A stretch of DNA of 64,000 bases from NCBI GenBank assembly GCA_034440615.1, contig JAOTOM010002673.1:15001-79000 (forward strand), in the 5' to 3' direction. This document shows positions 1 to 16,867 of the stretch, piece after piece. Position numbers and translations under genes: made by a program. Position 1 is the stretch's first letter; each line of letters begins with the position of its first letter. The notes under the pieces were generated by a model. It saw only the letters and a program-made list of their open reading frames with translations. It made no database searches and was not told the origin of the DNA. This DNA comes from Ashinkailepas kermadecensis (taxonomy: Eukaryota > Arthropoda > Thecostraca > Neolepadidae).

Positions 1-552
1 GCCAAACATGGCTGGCTGTTGAGAATCATAGGTCGCTCACGTTGGTGCGATAATTGTAGTATCTGGCTGCGTGCGATAGGTACTATTACAGCCTTATATT
101 TCTCACATCTCTGGGCGAATGGCATGTAGTTTGGTCGTATCAAACAGGTTGGTGCTGTATCGAACTGTAAGTCCGGTATTGGGGAAGCTTGTCCTGTGTT
201 ATCAGATTTGAAACTTTTCAGGAAAAAAAGTGGTGAAGCCAACCGGGTGGCAATATAATATTCATCAGGTAGACAATGAAAGGAAAGCATTCAGCCAACC
301 GTCAGAGTACTTCCTTGTTGATTTTGGTCCACCAAGACGCAAGTCATAGGGGCTGAGATTTACGTGTCCGGTACCACCCGAGTTTCCCGAACATTTATCC
401 ACCTGCGCCTGCATTTAGGACTCGACTGGGAGTGTCAGAGCCGACACTCCCAGCTGCCCAGTCCTACGGCAGGCGTGGACACTACTGAAGCGTACTGAAA
501 GTGAAATTCAATTTTAAAAAAGAAGCCAGGAAAGTGAGTCCTCGGTGGATGG
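1..552. other. Unassigned flank with one short hairpin
   Basis: No reading frame with coding character is visible on either strand. The only structure I can support is a perfect 11-bp inverted repeat with a 6-bp loop at 426-453 (CTGGGAGTGTC and its complement). It could be a decayed transposon end or a chance palindrome. Confidence 0.5.
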
Positions 553-880
553 CCTCTACAAACCAGATAGAACAGGCCCGGCACGGTTCCACCAACCGCG
601 TGAGTGCGTGCAATTGACCTGCTGGGCACCTTCGATTTTCTGTAAATGCATTAGTCATGGGTTTCCAATTTTTATGGTTTCGCCGCAAACCAAATAGAAC
701 TCATCCTAGTACGTGTCCCCAGCCACGTGAGCGCGTGCAATTGATCTGCTTTGACACCTCCGGCTTTTTCAATAAAAAGTCACGAAAAATGGTCGTTGGG
801 TGGGTGGATCGCCACAAACCAGATGAGAGCAACCCCAGCCAGCAGACTTTGATCGGCTGAAGAGAATCGGCACCTCCGCC
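553..880. repeat. Diverged ~128-bp tandem repeat, three units
   Basis: The sequence ACAAACCAGAT and its variants recur at about 558, 685 and 814, a spacing of 127-129 bases. The first two units also share a second block at equivalent places, CGTGAGTGCGTGCAATTGA and CGTGAGCGCGTGCAATTGA. The units differ at many positions, so this is an old satellite-like triplication rather than a recent expansion. No coding function is supported. Confidence 0.6.
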
Positions 881-1385
881 CACTTAACGACAAGGCTAGA
901 TAGAGGAAGAACAGAATCTCTCCAATCTCCAGGCATAGATAACGAGCAATCGGGCAGACAAAACTTGCGAGTCTCACTTACGATCGTCGGCATCATGCTT
1001 TGAATGCGTTTACTGGAAGCCTATGGTCAAGGCTGTGGGAAGTACCAGTGACATGACACCCTGCGCCATTGATTCTCACGCTAATGTGTCCAAAAAAAAT
1101 GGAGCTTAACGTAGCAGAAAACCAACGCGAAAATCATCTTCGCCACGTTGTTTCACATCATATTCAGAATGGATGGTAGCATCTGGCGACTTTTTAAACA
1201 TCAAGCCAACGACTTTTTAGAGGCGGCATCTGGCCACATTGCGGTGCTGCAACAGAAAACGTGCGGAGTGCGCCAGGGGGCGGTTGCTCATACTCTGGGA
1301 TGCTCTCCGGTTCCCCAGCGCAGCAGTGCGGTTGGCCCTGGTCATCAGTGACGACCACAATCGCGTGCTGACGGTGTCCAGGCGA
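881..1385 (+). other. Upstream region of the SLC22 gene
   Basis: Sequence composition changes from AT-rich to very GC-rich at about 1370. I see no convincing TATA box. A possible splice acceptor (GGTGTCCAG) ends at 1380, a few bases before the first ATG at 1386, so part of this stretch may be a 5' UTR intron rather than promoter. The open frame extends upstream of 1386 but has no ATG and no transporter-like residues there. Confidence 0.35.
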
Positions 1386-7778
<6,393 letters not shown>

Positions 7779-9480
7779 GCTGAGCTCCCGGCCAAGCAGC
7801 TCACATGTTCTGACGAGCTTGCCTGACTGCGCAATGCCTTGCTGCGTGGCGCACAGGCATGAGCGACATTTTACTAAATCTACTTGAGGAGAAGAAGAAG
7901 ACATGCTTTGAAGCTCCCCGGCATATGGCAGAGCAATTTAATAGGGTCCAGATCATAATGTAAGGGGTCGAGATCATAAGTCCAGATCATATGTAAGGGG
8001 ACGAAGTGAGCCAGTGAGTGAGCAATTGTATACCAAGGAGTATATGGCACTACACTCTTGTGCACGGACGCACTGGCGTCGGAGCCTATGGGCTCTGGGG
8101 CTCGGAGCCCCCCCCCCCTAGCGCGAGCAGGGTAGTGCTGAACCTGAACCCCCTGGCGGGAGCCGAGAGTTTCTCACCGATTTCCATACTTAAATACTTG
8201 GAGAGGATTTCTTTTTTAAGAAAAAAAACGAATATAACATTCAAGCTGCTGGTGCTTCAAAACTTCAAATTTACAGTTAGTAGTAAAGACTAAATGAATA
8301 TCTATAACTCCAAAGACCCTACGCATACCAGTGTTCCTGGGTGAATTCTGAGATGCAACCCCGCAGTATATTTTCCATCCATTCATTTAATAATTAGAGA
8401 ACCGCAGCCCGAAAATTTCACATCCCCCACCGCGAAACATCTGTCAGTAAATATAATGTTTCCAGAGGTATTAGGAGAACAATTGCTAAAACAAAGGAAA
8501 GTTGGAAAGATCTGGTGAAGTTTCAATCAGTAACAATGAATTAAATCGAAGTTTTTATGCCTGGCCAAAAACGAAAATGTCCAAGATAATTATTTAGCGT
8601 ACAAATGAATAATTCCCCCATAGGATGAATGCAATTAGTTTATTATATTTTTGTTCTGCTAATTACAAAGCAATTTAGGTGGAATCACTTTTCAGAACAT
8701 AATTTACGTATCTCTGGCATGATGATTTATCCCATGTTTGTGGGTGCATTTCATAGCCAACAAGATTCGATTTTAAGTTAGATCAGATGGTGTTGGTTCT
8801 TCACTTTGATCGGACGTGGTAGTAGCATTATGCGATTTGTGGCTATAATTGCATAATTTAACAAAAGCCAACATTTTCATTTCATGACGTTCCCCAGGAG
8901 CCTTAGTTCTCTGTGCTTTTTTAAACTTGTAAATCTTGCCTAAGGCATTGGTGCAATCTTTGATGTGTGCGTGTACCTGTGATAGAGAATACCAACTGCC
9001 TTACAGGGCAACTAGCACTCAATTGGAACATAAGCCAACTGGTACCGGTAGTAGCGTACCTAAAGGGAATGGAAAATGGTCCCATCCCCTATTCACGCTC
9101 CTCTCCACTTCTTGTCCGTACCGCTGCTCACTAGGGCACCGCATCTCATGGTGATAAGACAATTAGACGCACTGGAGGACAATTTTAGTTCCCAGTGAGT
9201 GAGTGAATAAATTAAAGATGTGTATTTGCATGGCACACCAAAATAAACAGTGACAATCGTGTATGAGGTGCAAGGGCGCGCAAGTGCATATTTTGTTATA
9301 ATGTCGACCCCTGTTTCGCATGCAGCAGGCTATCCTATTTGGATACACGCACTATTGCAGGTTTGATTTATGTTGGGCCTTCCTATGGCCAGTTGCTCAA
9401 AAGTTAGGACAGCCAGCTCAGGAATTCCTCAGGATACCGATACATACGTCATCATTCACCGTAACTCTAGTTCAATGGCT
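7779..9480. other. SLC22 3' flank and AT-rich intergenic DNA
   Basis: No AATAAA is present in the first several hundred bases after the stop, so the SLC22 poly(A) site is not located. A ~50-base stretch at 7940-8000 repeats CCAGATCAT and GTAAGGGG two to three times. A patch around 8070-8165 (CACTGGCGTCGGAGCC, then a C run) looks like a decayed transposon end. The rest is AT-rich and featureless to me. Confidence 0.5.
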
Positions 9481-10560
9481 TAGCCAGGGGGCGAAGGGGG
9501 CAGCCGTCCCTCCCCATGGACAGTCGGAGGGAGCCCACCAGGCGTCGGTGCAGGGGACCCACAAGGACCCCTGGACCGACATGAACCCTGGACCCCGGAC
9601 CGACGAAAGTGATCCCGCGCCGATGAAAAGGGTCCAGAGTCAACGGAGAGTGCCCTCAGGAAGATGCTGATGGAACTTGGCTGGGCTAACGTGAAGGGCT
9701 TCTAGATCGACGGAGGGGGACCTCGGATCGTTGGAAGGGCCCCGGGGCTGGCGGAGAGGGCCATGAGCCAATGTGAAGGGCCCCTGAGCTGGTGGCGGGG
9801 CCAAAGCCGACGAAAGGACCCCCGACCTGATGGACAGGGCCCAAGCGTTTGAAAATGGGCCTCCGGCTTTCCGAAAAAGGCCCTGGATCGTCAAAGAAGG
9901 CCCTTGAGACGACGAAGGGGGCCATAGTTGCCGGAGAGGACTTCGCGCCGTCAAAAAGGGCCATTTGGCCGACGGATGGGGCCCAAGCCGTACAAAGGTC
10001 TCTGGCCTAAGGGAGGGGGTTCAAGCTGCTGAAAGAGGACCTCCAGCCTGACAGAGAAGGCACTGGATCGCTAAGGAGGGCCCCTGCCCGGACAGAGAGG
10101 ACCTTCTAGCTGCGGGAGGATCCCGGGCCGTCGGAGAGGGTCCAGAGCTGGTATATAGGGTCCCTGGACCGATGGGGCCGAAAGCGCACAGGGTTTTCGG
10201 CCTCTTACGAGATAGAGGCGCAATATTTTGAAATAGGAGATTCCGGCCGGACGGAGAGTGTCCTGAGCCGTGAAAGAGAGTCCCTGAGCCGTGAAAGAGA
10301 GTCCCTGAGCCGACGGAGAGGAGCACGGGTCGAGGTGCAGAGCCGCTGGGTCGGCTTGGCTCACGCTGATCGAGAGGGGCTCAGAGCTGACAGCGGGCCT
10401 CAGGCCGATAAAGAGGCCGCCGAGCTACGGAGACGATCCGGTCCGAAGCGGAGGGTTCCTCGTACTACGTAAAGGGCCTCTAAGCCCATGGAGGGGTTCC
10501 GGACTGCTAAAAAGCAGTGGCGTTTTCAAATGGTAAAGGGGCACCCGCCCCCTGGCGAGT
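9481..10560. repeat. Degenerate ~33-bp GC-rich array bounded by short inverted repeats
   Basis: From about 9600 to 10500 a loose unit of the form GGGCCC..GAGCCGACGGAGAG recurs roughly every 33 bases with heavy divergence; three nearly identical units stand at 10250-10320 (CTGAGCCGTGAAAGAGAGTC). The left edge carries GCCAGGGGGCG (9482-9492) and the right edge its complement CGCCCCCTGGC (about 10547-10557). This suggests a non-autonomous DNA element with an internal satellite. No target duplication was seen. Confidence 0.5.
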
Positions 10561-12055
10561 CAGATGAGGCCCTCCAGGCGACCGCCCTGAGGGCCAAAGC
10601 ATAACCGAGGAAAAATTTAAACTCATCGAATAGCTTGTCTCGAGAGGTCTCTTGAGACCGGAAGACGTCACCATAGAGCTGACAAGGGCCGTGAAGACAA
10701 GAGAGCTGGAATGCCCATGTCAGCTGGAAAGAGCAGTCTCAGCCGACCTGTTCTTCTTTCCTTACGTTTTTTTACATTTTCCCTTTTGTACTGACCCTGG
10801 ATAAAGAAGCTGTGCTCTTCGCTGTATTTGTATTTAATACTTTGACCCCTGTGTCGCGCATCGAACCATGTACCGCGCCATGCACCTAATATGCATTGTT
10901 TTGACGGTTTTGTGATATTCTGATAAGGTTCTGGAATCAGAGGTATGAAAAGTGAACTTGATCGTGATTACAAAAATGTTTAAGCATGTGTTCAGTCTCC
11001 GCCTCCGCCTTTTCCCTGATGAAGACCAAACGTCTGAAAGTGTTTTTTTTTAAATACATTTTTGGTCGAAGTACTAATTTTTCACTCAGTTGATTATAAT
11101 TTAGCGTTCATCATCCTACTATTTTTACCTATAAGCGCATCTACATGTACATACATGTGTTTATGTGATTGCATGTGTGCCTGTATGTATAGTATATGTA
11201 TGTGTGTATGTGTGTGTGCAGGTATGTGTGCTTGTGCAAGTGTATGTGCATATGCGCGTGCGAATATGCAAGGGTGTACGACGTACGTGCAAGTATGTAT
11301 TGGCATGTGTGTACATATTCCGGTGTGCAGTGGTACCGGTGGATGTGGTACGTTGCATGGATCCGTATTCTTCATTTCCACCCTCATAACACATTTCACA
11401 ATGTGGCCCCAGGAGTTCCTTTGTGTTACTAGCTTGCTACCTAGCTGAGGTGCTTCTGGGGCTACCTCTACTAATACCTGGTGGTGGCCTCCAGTGTGTC
11501 AAATTGTCTTATCACCATGATATGCTGTTTCCTAGTGAACAGTAGTACAAACAAGAAGTGGGAGATGTGTGATTTATATTTCACTGCACGTCAAAACAGA
11601 CGTCTAATCGAAATAGTGGTTACCACTCATCTTTGAGCTGTCGTATTTGTTCGAAAGTTGAATTTACGTATTTTGATGAAAAACGACAGTGAAAAAAACT
11701 TTAACCTCTGGCCCACATGCGGTGGTGATATCTTTTAAATAAAGGCTCAATCCACCTCATGCATCCAGTGACGCCACCGCCGCAATTGCACACGCACCAT
11801 TCGGGCGATCATAAAACATGCGTGCTGACGGATTGAATAATTACATGGAATAATTGAAACTGATGGAACAACTGCGCAGCATTTGTCTCCAACTTAAAAG
11901 GCAATGGTTGAGGAAGACCGCGTTGCTACGTCCACTATGGAGCACATGAAAACGTGAAGGAAAACATGTTCTTCAGGCCTCTGAATATCGTTATTGCTAT
12001 TTACACACCTTTTCCATGATGCCTTCGAAAGGATTCTTTTCCCACTATATTCGCC
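10561..12055. other. Intergenic, no gene recognised
   Basis: AT-rich sequence with a degenerate TG/TGTA-rich tract at about 11140-11340 that generates Cys/Val- and His/Thr-rich artefact frames. AATAAA occurs near 10800 and 11740 on the + strand, but no upstream coding exon is visible to go with either. Confidence 0.5.
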
Positions 12056-12059
12056 CACA

Positions 12060-12165
12060 AAATGATATTGACGGTAGCGGGATATTGACGGTATATTGAC
12101 GGACATAAGCACACGGCGGTATATTGACGGTATATTGACGGACACAAGCGGTATATTGACGAGGA
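12060..12165. repeat. GGTATATTGACGG short tandem repeat
   Basis: The 12-13 bp phrase GGTATATTGACGG occurs several times, partly in direct tandem and partly separated by ACATAAGC/ACACAAGC spacers. Confidence 0.75.
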
Positions 12166-12439
12166 AGGATGTCAACCACCCTCACGTCTCCTCTTAGCGA
12201 GCCTGCGCCTGTGGCAGCCTGCGGGGTTATGCGCCGGCGGGTATATTCATCCGGAATAACCGTTTGATTAGGCGAAATTAACTCCGCTCTAAGGTGCATG
12301 CTTGCGACACTATTCCAATAAGCCCCACCAATTACATTAAATGATTGCCAATCAGTCCGATTTCTGCAGCATCCAGCCAGCATGCCAGCGACATCGGAAC
12401 TTGTTGCTCCTGGTCGGGCCCGCCTCCACATCCGACAGT

Positions 12440-12745
12440 CTGTTTGTTTGCGTGTCTGCACATTCGCATCGCCGCTACACTGCATGTCCGCACCACCACC
12501 ACACCTTCACCCATCTGCGTGTCCTCACCTCCGCCCATCTGCGTGTCCGCACCTCCGCCCCTTTACATGACTGAACTTCCACATATCTGTTCATCTGCGT
12601 GTTCGCAGCTTCACACCTCCACCCATCTAGATACCCGCATCTCTCCACACATCCGACTCTCTGCATGCCCGTACTTCCATACCTCCGCCCCTCTGCACGC
12701 GTACACCTCCACACATCTGTCCGTCTGCACCTGCATAGCTTCACA
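12440..12745. repeat. Degenerate ~24-bp C-rich array
   Basis: CCACCTCCGCCCATCTGCGTGTC-like units recur at about 24-25 bases with growing divergence to the right. Translated frames look like Pro/His/Cys-rich proteins but show no codon bias or conserved motif. Confidence 0.6.
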
Positions 12746-12886
12746 ACTCTACATTTGCTCATTAGAGGATCGTCCACAGCCACAGCTCGACTCCGTCTAT
12801 TTTGTGCCGGGCACACTGAAAGAAGCGCTGGTCAATGCTGATATGGTGTGCGACGGACATATGAAGGCTGAATCGGATGTTAAGTG

Positions 12887-13194
12887 AAAGATGTCAGGGG
12901 AAGATGCAGGGGAGACTGGGGGCATGTGCCCCCTATGGAAGGTGGAGTCTCTTTAGCCGGGAAAAGGCTCCCTCCGGGAAGGCTTCAGTGCATCCCCCCC
13001 TTCAATGGATTTTTCAGCCAAAGGAGCCATTTGAGAAAGCACCCCTTCAGTGTGCTCAAATGCACCCCTCCCCGTTGGACGGATTTTCAAGGTGCCCCCC
13101 CCAGGTACCTTCGCAATTGTGGCCCTCCGAAGAAATGGCACCCCTCCAGACAAGTGCCCCCGCGACAATTCCTGTATCCGCCCCTGAAAGAGGT
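12887..13194. mobile_element. hAT-like MITE with 8-bp target duplication
   Basis: The element spans 12895-13186 (292 bp). Its ends are imperfect inverted repeats: CAGGGGAAGATGCAGG on the left and, read from the right, CAGGGGCGGATACAGG (13 of 16 match). It is flanked by AAAGATGT (12887-12894) and AAAGAGGT (13187-13194), an 8-bp duplication with one mismatch. CAGGGG-type termini and 8-bp duplications are typical of the hAT superfamily. There is no transposase, so it is non-autonomous. Confidence 0.75.
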
Positions 13195-14015
13195 GCATCA
13201 GAACCAACTTGGAGGTGAATGTGAAGTGTGCATTGCGATAAGAAAAGTAAAACATCGCTGAGGACTTGCTTCCTGAGCACTGCAGAACCCTTGGAGATCC
13301 TGCAGCTGAGTTTCGTATAAAATGCTTACTAGGAAAGAGGGTGAACTACTCCAGTGATATAAATTATCCGCGGAAATTAGTTCCTGAAAATCGTGAATGC
13401 AGACTGCACGATATCTTTTTCTCTCGTAGCACCCCCTCCCCACGCGCACACGTTGAATTTGTAGCGTGATCTTGACTCTTCATCATGCACATTCTTAGGA
13501 GCATTTATAGTATTCTGATAAGATTGGGTATGCAGGGTCAAAATGTCTGAAAAACCTTGACATGAACCACAATTTCACGATGGTTATACAGAATCCATAG
13601 ATTTTAGCTTCTATCAGTAGCTTTAACTTTTAGTAACCATTAACCGTCACGGCCTATTCTAAATAATAACGTTTAAAAATTGGCAACGGCGGGCAAAATA
13701 TCAAGCAACTCTCCCGCGACATTTGTGTTGGTGTATTTACACCAATAATTGGTGTATTTACACCAATAATCGCATGCGCATTTCCCCATTTTCTAAAGGT
13801 ATAGAAGGGAGTTTGAAGTCCATGCATCCGTCCAATCCCCAAACCTGACGGCAGAGGCGATGGGCATGTGGTGGCCAAGTGATGGTCAGTTGATGTTCAT
13901 GTGGTGGTCAATTGATGGTTGTGTGATGGTCATGTGGTGATCCGTCCATGGTGGATCACCACATGAGCTGGCACACCTTCTCCAGGGGCGCCAGCTCCTC
14001 CGCTCGCTAAAGCCA
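13195..14015. other. Intergenic with two palindromic motifs
   Basis: An 18-bp perfect palindrome, TTGGTGTATTTACACCAA, occurs twice, at 13728-13745 and 13749-13766. A 13-bp inverted repeat (CATGTGGTGATCC) with a 9-bp loop lies at 13931-13965, within a stretch rich in GATGGTCATGTGGTG repeats. No coding sequence is recognised. Confidence 0.6.
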
Positions 14016-14028
14016 GCGAAAGCGTTCC
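14016..14028. repeat. Target-site duplication of the LINE, 3' side
   Basis: GCGAAAGCGTTCC here is identical to 15140-15152. The two copies bracket the LINE insertion exactly. Confidence 0.9.
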
Positions 14029-14030
14029 AG

Positions 14031-14085
14031 TTAGTTATTAGGGTTTGTGGGCGCATCAACTGCATTGGTCATGCAGCGCCCATAA
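14031..14085 (-). repeat. LINE 3'-terminal hairpin and tail (reference copy)
   Basis: Read on the - strand: TGGGCGCTGCATGACC, a TGCAT/ATGCA inner stem, GCGCCC, then CCTAATAACTAACT at the very 3' end. This is the parent sequence for the solo copies listed elsewhere. Confidence 0.85.
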
Positions 14086-14151
14086 CAAAACTATTTCAAC
14101 TGTGTCAATCCTGAACAATCCTAGTGTGCGAGCTTGCTCCCGTACAAGGGA

Positions 14152-15139
14152 TTAGACAGAAGAATACATATAATTCAAGTTTACCTTCAAAAGAAAGTGG
14201 AACAGTTGACCAGAATTGATCGCGGCCGATTCATCCCCCAGAACGTCACGAATTGACAGTGGCTGCGATCGACCAAAGTAATGCTTGTAAACATCAGAAA
14301 GCTGAGGGCATGAGGTTAAGATGTGACGCACTGAAATGCGTCCTTGGCATCTGGGGCACATGGGTCAGGGTGCATCATCGCCACAAAGAATGTATCTGTG
14401 CGTTGCGTGCGTGTGACCAATGCGTAGGCGGCACAGCGTCACCTCGTCTCGCCTAGTCCTACGCGAGCACGAGGACCACTGTCCGATGTTAGGTTTAATT
14501 GTCCTAAGCTTGTTTTCACCGACCGCGTCCCAAAGCACCTGCCACTCACGAAAAAAAACATAATCCTTGATGACGGGATATATATCTCTAGCAGGAATGG
14601 GCATGTAACGTGTACATGATTTCTGTGCTGCTCGCTTTGCAGCCGCGTCAGCGGTCTCATTCCCTAATATACCGACGTGGCTTGGAATCCAGCACATAAC
14701 GACAGTCTTACCCTCTGCACGTAGTGACGTCAACCGTACAACTATTTCCTGGACAATGGAACGTGATGAATTAAAAGATCTCAGTGCCAAAAGACTACTG
14801 AGACTATCTGTTAGGATGAGGTGTAATGTTTCATCATATACTTGTATAAAACACAAAGCTTTGTTAATGGCTACTAACTCGGATGTGAGGACTGCTGCCT
14901 GCACAGGTGGCGTAGAAGATCGTGTGGCGGAGCCGCTAACAAACGCCGAGCCAACACCAGCTTCAATCTTTGAACCGTCCGTGTATGATGTCTTGTAGCC
15001 GACGTAGGACGCAACGAGGTCCAGAGCTTTAATTCGGAACTCCTGGGGTAGGGTATTATGTTTGTAGTTTTAGCTCAGGGTAACATCGATTGTCGGTGAC
15101 TAACTCCCAGGGAGGAGCATCCAGAACGCTTGGTTTTGT
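14152..15139 (-). pseudogene. LINE ORF2 C-terminal remnant: RNase H and Cys/His motif, broken
   Basis: The first segment encodes VLDAPPWELV (typical of the linker before RNase H). The frame shifts near 15057-15070 and continues as HNTLPQEFRIKALDLVASYV and YTDGSKIEAG. RNase H catalytic positions are visible: D in YTDGS, E in SELVAINKAL, D in LTDSLSSL, and the WIPSHVGILGNETADAAAK block. Then come TLCRLRIGHTHATHRYIL and CGDDAP, a TGA at 14365-14367, and in the same frame PMCPRCQGR, VRHILTSCP. The RLRIGHT..THRYIL..C..C..H..C order is seen in RNase H-bearing arthropod LINEs. One frameshift and one nonsense codon are apparent, so no functional enzyme is made. Confidence 0.85.
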
Positions 15140-15152
15140 GCGAAAGCGTTCC
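15140..15152. repeat. Target-site duplication of the LINE, 5' side
   Basis: GCGAAAGCGTTCC, identical to 14016-14028. It marks the truncation point of the LINE. Confidence 0.9.
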
Positions 15153-16867
15153 GAATTTTGCGACCGGTCCCGTCCATCAGGGACCTGGCACATCCATGCT
15201 ATCGATTGAATGACAATAGTCTCATTGCCGCCTTTTCTAAGACAGGAACTGCGATGATTCCGAATCCACCGTCCGCGTTTTGCACGAGGTCGGACCCACA
15301 TTGGCTGGGCTGCCAGCTCTCTGCAGGGCCGGACTCGCCGCTCGCACCACGCGTCTAATCTCGCGACGAAGTGCCCGCGGCAACGAGGCGGCTGAGCAGA
15401 CCTGTGAATGGAGCCGCCAGCGCAGGACGCCGCCAAATCACGCCGCCGCCGAGCCTGCGGCTGGTCGTTTTTCCCGGAGAGCCAGCCAGCAGCGGCGACT
15501 TTGTGTGGCGGGCCCGGGTGGTTTCAATGGAACGCGCCAGCGCTCGGCCAAGAGAGCTCGCCGAATCGATGCTAGTTCTCTGTTCGACGAGGGTTTGCCA
15601 GCACGGAGCGCCCCGACAATCAGTCAATCCGAGTCGATTTCATCGGTACCTTCCGGCTGGAGTGCGCTCTACAAGCACGCACAAGATTCAAGGAGATATT
15701 GCCAGCGCCGAAACTCACTTCAGGCTGCTCTTCACTGCAGAGTAGCTCGGCACCATGCCGAGTAGCACCTGCACCGACTGAGCGGGTGGCTGGTGCTGCT
15801 GCCGACGCCGTTGCTGCTGCTGCTGCTGACGCCGCTGTTGGTGCCACTGCTAACGCTGCTGGTGGAGCATTGTGCACCGGTGCGGAGTGTCGCTGTCGAC
15901 TCCACGCCAGCCGGAGTCCAAGTCCAACGGCCAGCCGTCCTTCAGGTCCAACGGCACATCTACATACGCATGCTCATCATCTGCGTGCACACCAGCCACA
16001 GAGACTGCACAGGGCACGCACGTATGCTCAGGCAGAATTTTGCGCTAGTGAACACCCAGCACAGCACGATCTGTTGCCTGTCCCGACAACGAACGCCGAT
16101 TTGACGGCACGCTTTCAGGATGTGACACTAGGTGGCAGGCAAGTCGGCAGGGCCGGCCGGCGCCGGCTACCCTTGAGGCACCCCTGCGAAGGTCACAGCC
16201 GCACCAATGGGGCGCGTCGCCTCGACGCTCTTGTATGTGTGTGTGCGTGCGTGTGTGGCGGCGAGGGCGACGGAGTGAAGGGGAGGCGAAGCGATCGTCG
16301 GATCGATGCCGGCCTCCCCGTTCGCGCTGGCGAGAGGGAGAGGGTGCGGGCTCCGGGACAGAAGCCTTTCACTGAGCAGCCCATGCTGCATTGCAGGGAG
16401 TCTAGGCTACAATCATACCCTCACCCTCCCTCCATCCGCCTGTGCCCGCCAGCATTCGCGGCAGACCTCTCGAATGCATGATTGATGCTTCATGTACTAT
16501 TTGTTATGCCCAAATAAAGGAGTCATCCGTCGTCATAAGTCATATGTAGGGGAGGAAACTCCTGAAAAAAAAACGGACTGCATGTACTGGACCACCGCCG
16601 CATGGAAGCAGACATTTTCTGTTCTTAGGTGTTGATCTCGAGCGAAATCATCGAAATAGTGTAACCGTGAGCATGCTGTGCGACAATGACCGGGAGCACT
16701 GTCCGACATTTTAATTTGGATGGAAGGATGAGTCATTGATTCGGGCATGTCATGGCAGTGATAAACACGCCAAAGGCAGGTAGACACCAAAACGTGTCGG
16801 GCCGAGCTCGCCACGCGGACACGGACACTGACGACGTCGGCCCGCCAGCAGTCCGCCGACGTTGCCG
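15153..16867. other. GC-rich intergenic DNA, no gene recognised
   Basis: Contains an imperfect CTG/GCTGCTG trinucleotide tract (about 15785-15860) and a GT-rich patch at 16230-16260. Long open frames here (up to 260 codons on the + strand) show no domain, no splice context and no conserved motif, and high GC alone explains them. An AATAAA lies on the + strand near 16513. Confidence 0.45.

Larger units (their letters stand above)
14029..15139 (-). mobile_element. 5'-truncated non-LTR retrotransposon with RNase H (I-superfamily-like)
   Basis: A 1111-bp insertion bracketed by perfect 13-bp duplications (14016-14028 and 15140-15152). It reads on the - strand: the end of a reverse-transcriptase ORF, an RNase H domain, a Cys/His motif, a stop near 14152, and a 3' UTR. 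The UTR ends in a GC hairpin (GGGCGC with GCGCCC, 14049-14081) and a TAATAACTAACT-type tail. RNase H plus a short TAA-like tail fits LINE clades such as I, Nimb or Ingi; exact clade is inference. Truncation at the 5' end and lesions in the ORF show it is a dead copy. Confidence 0.88.

Noticed and set aside
15153..15436. 5' extension of the LINE open frame
   Set aside because: The 13-bp target duplication at 15140-15152 shows that the element stops there; the frame beyond is fortuitous.
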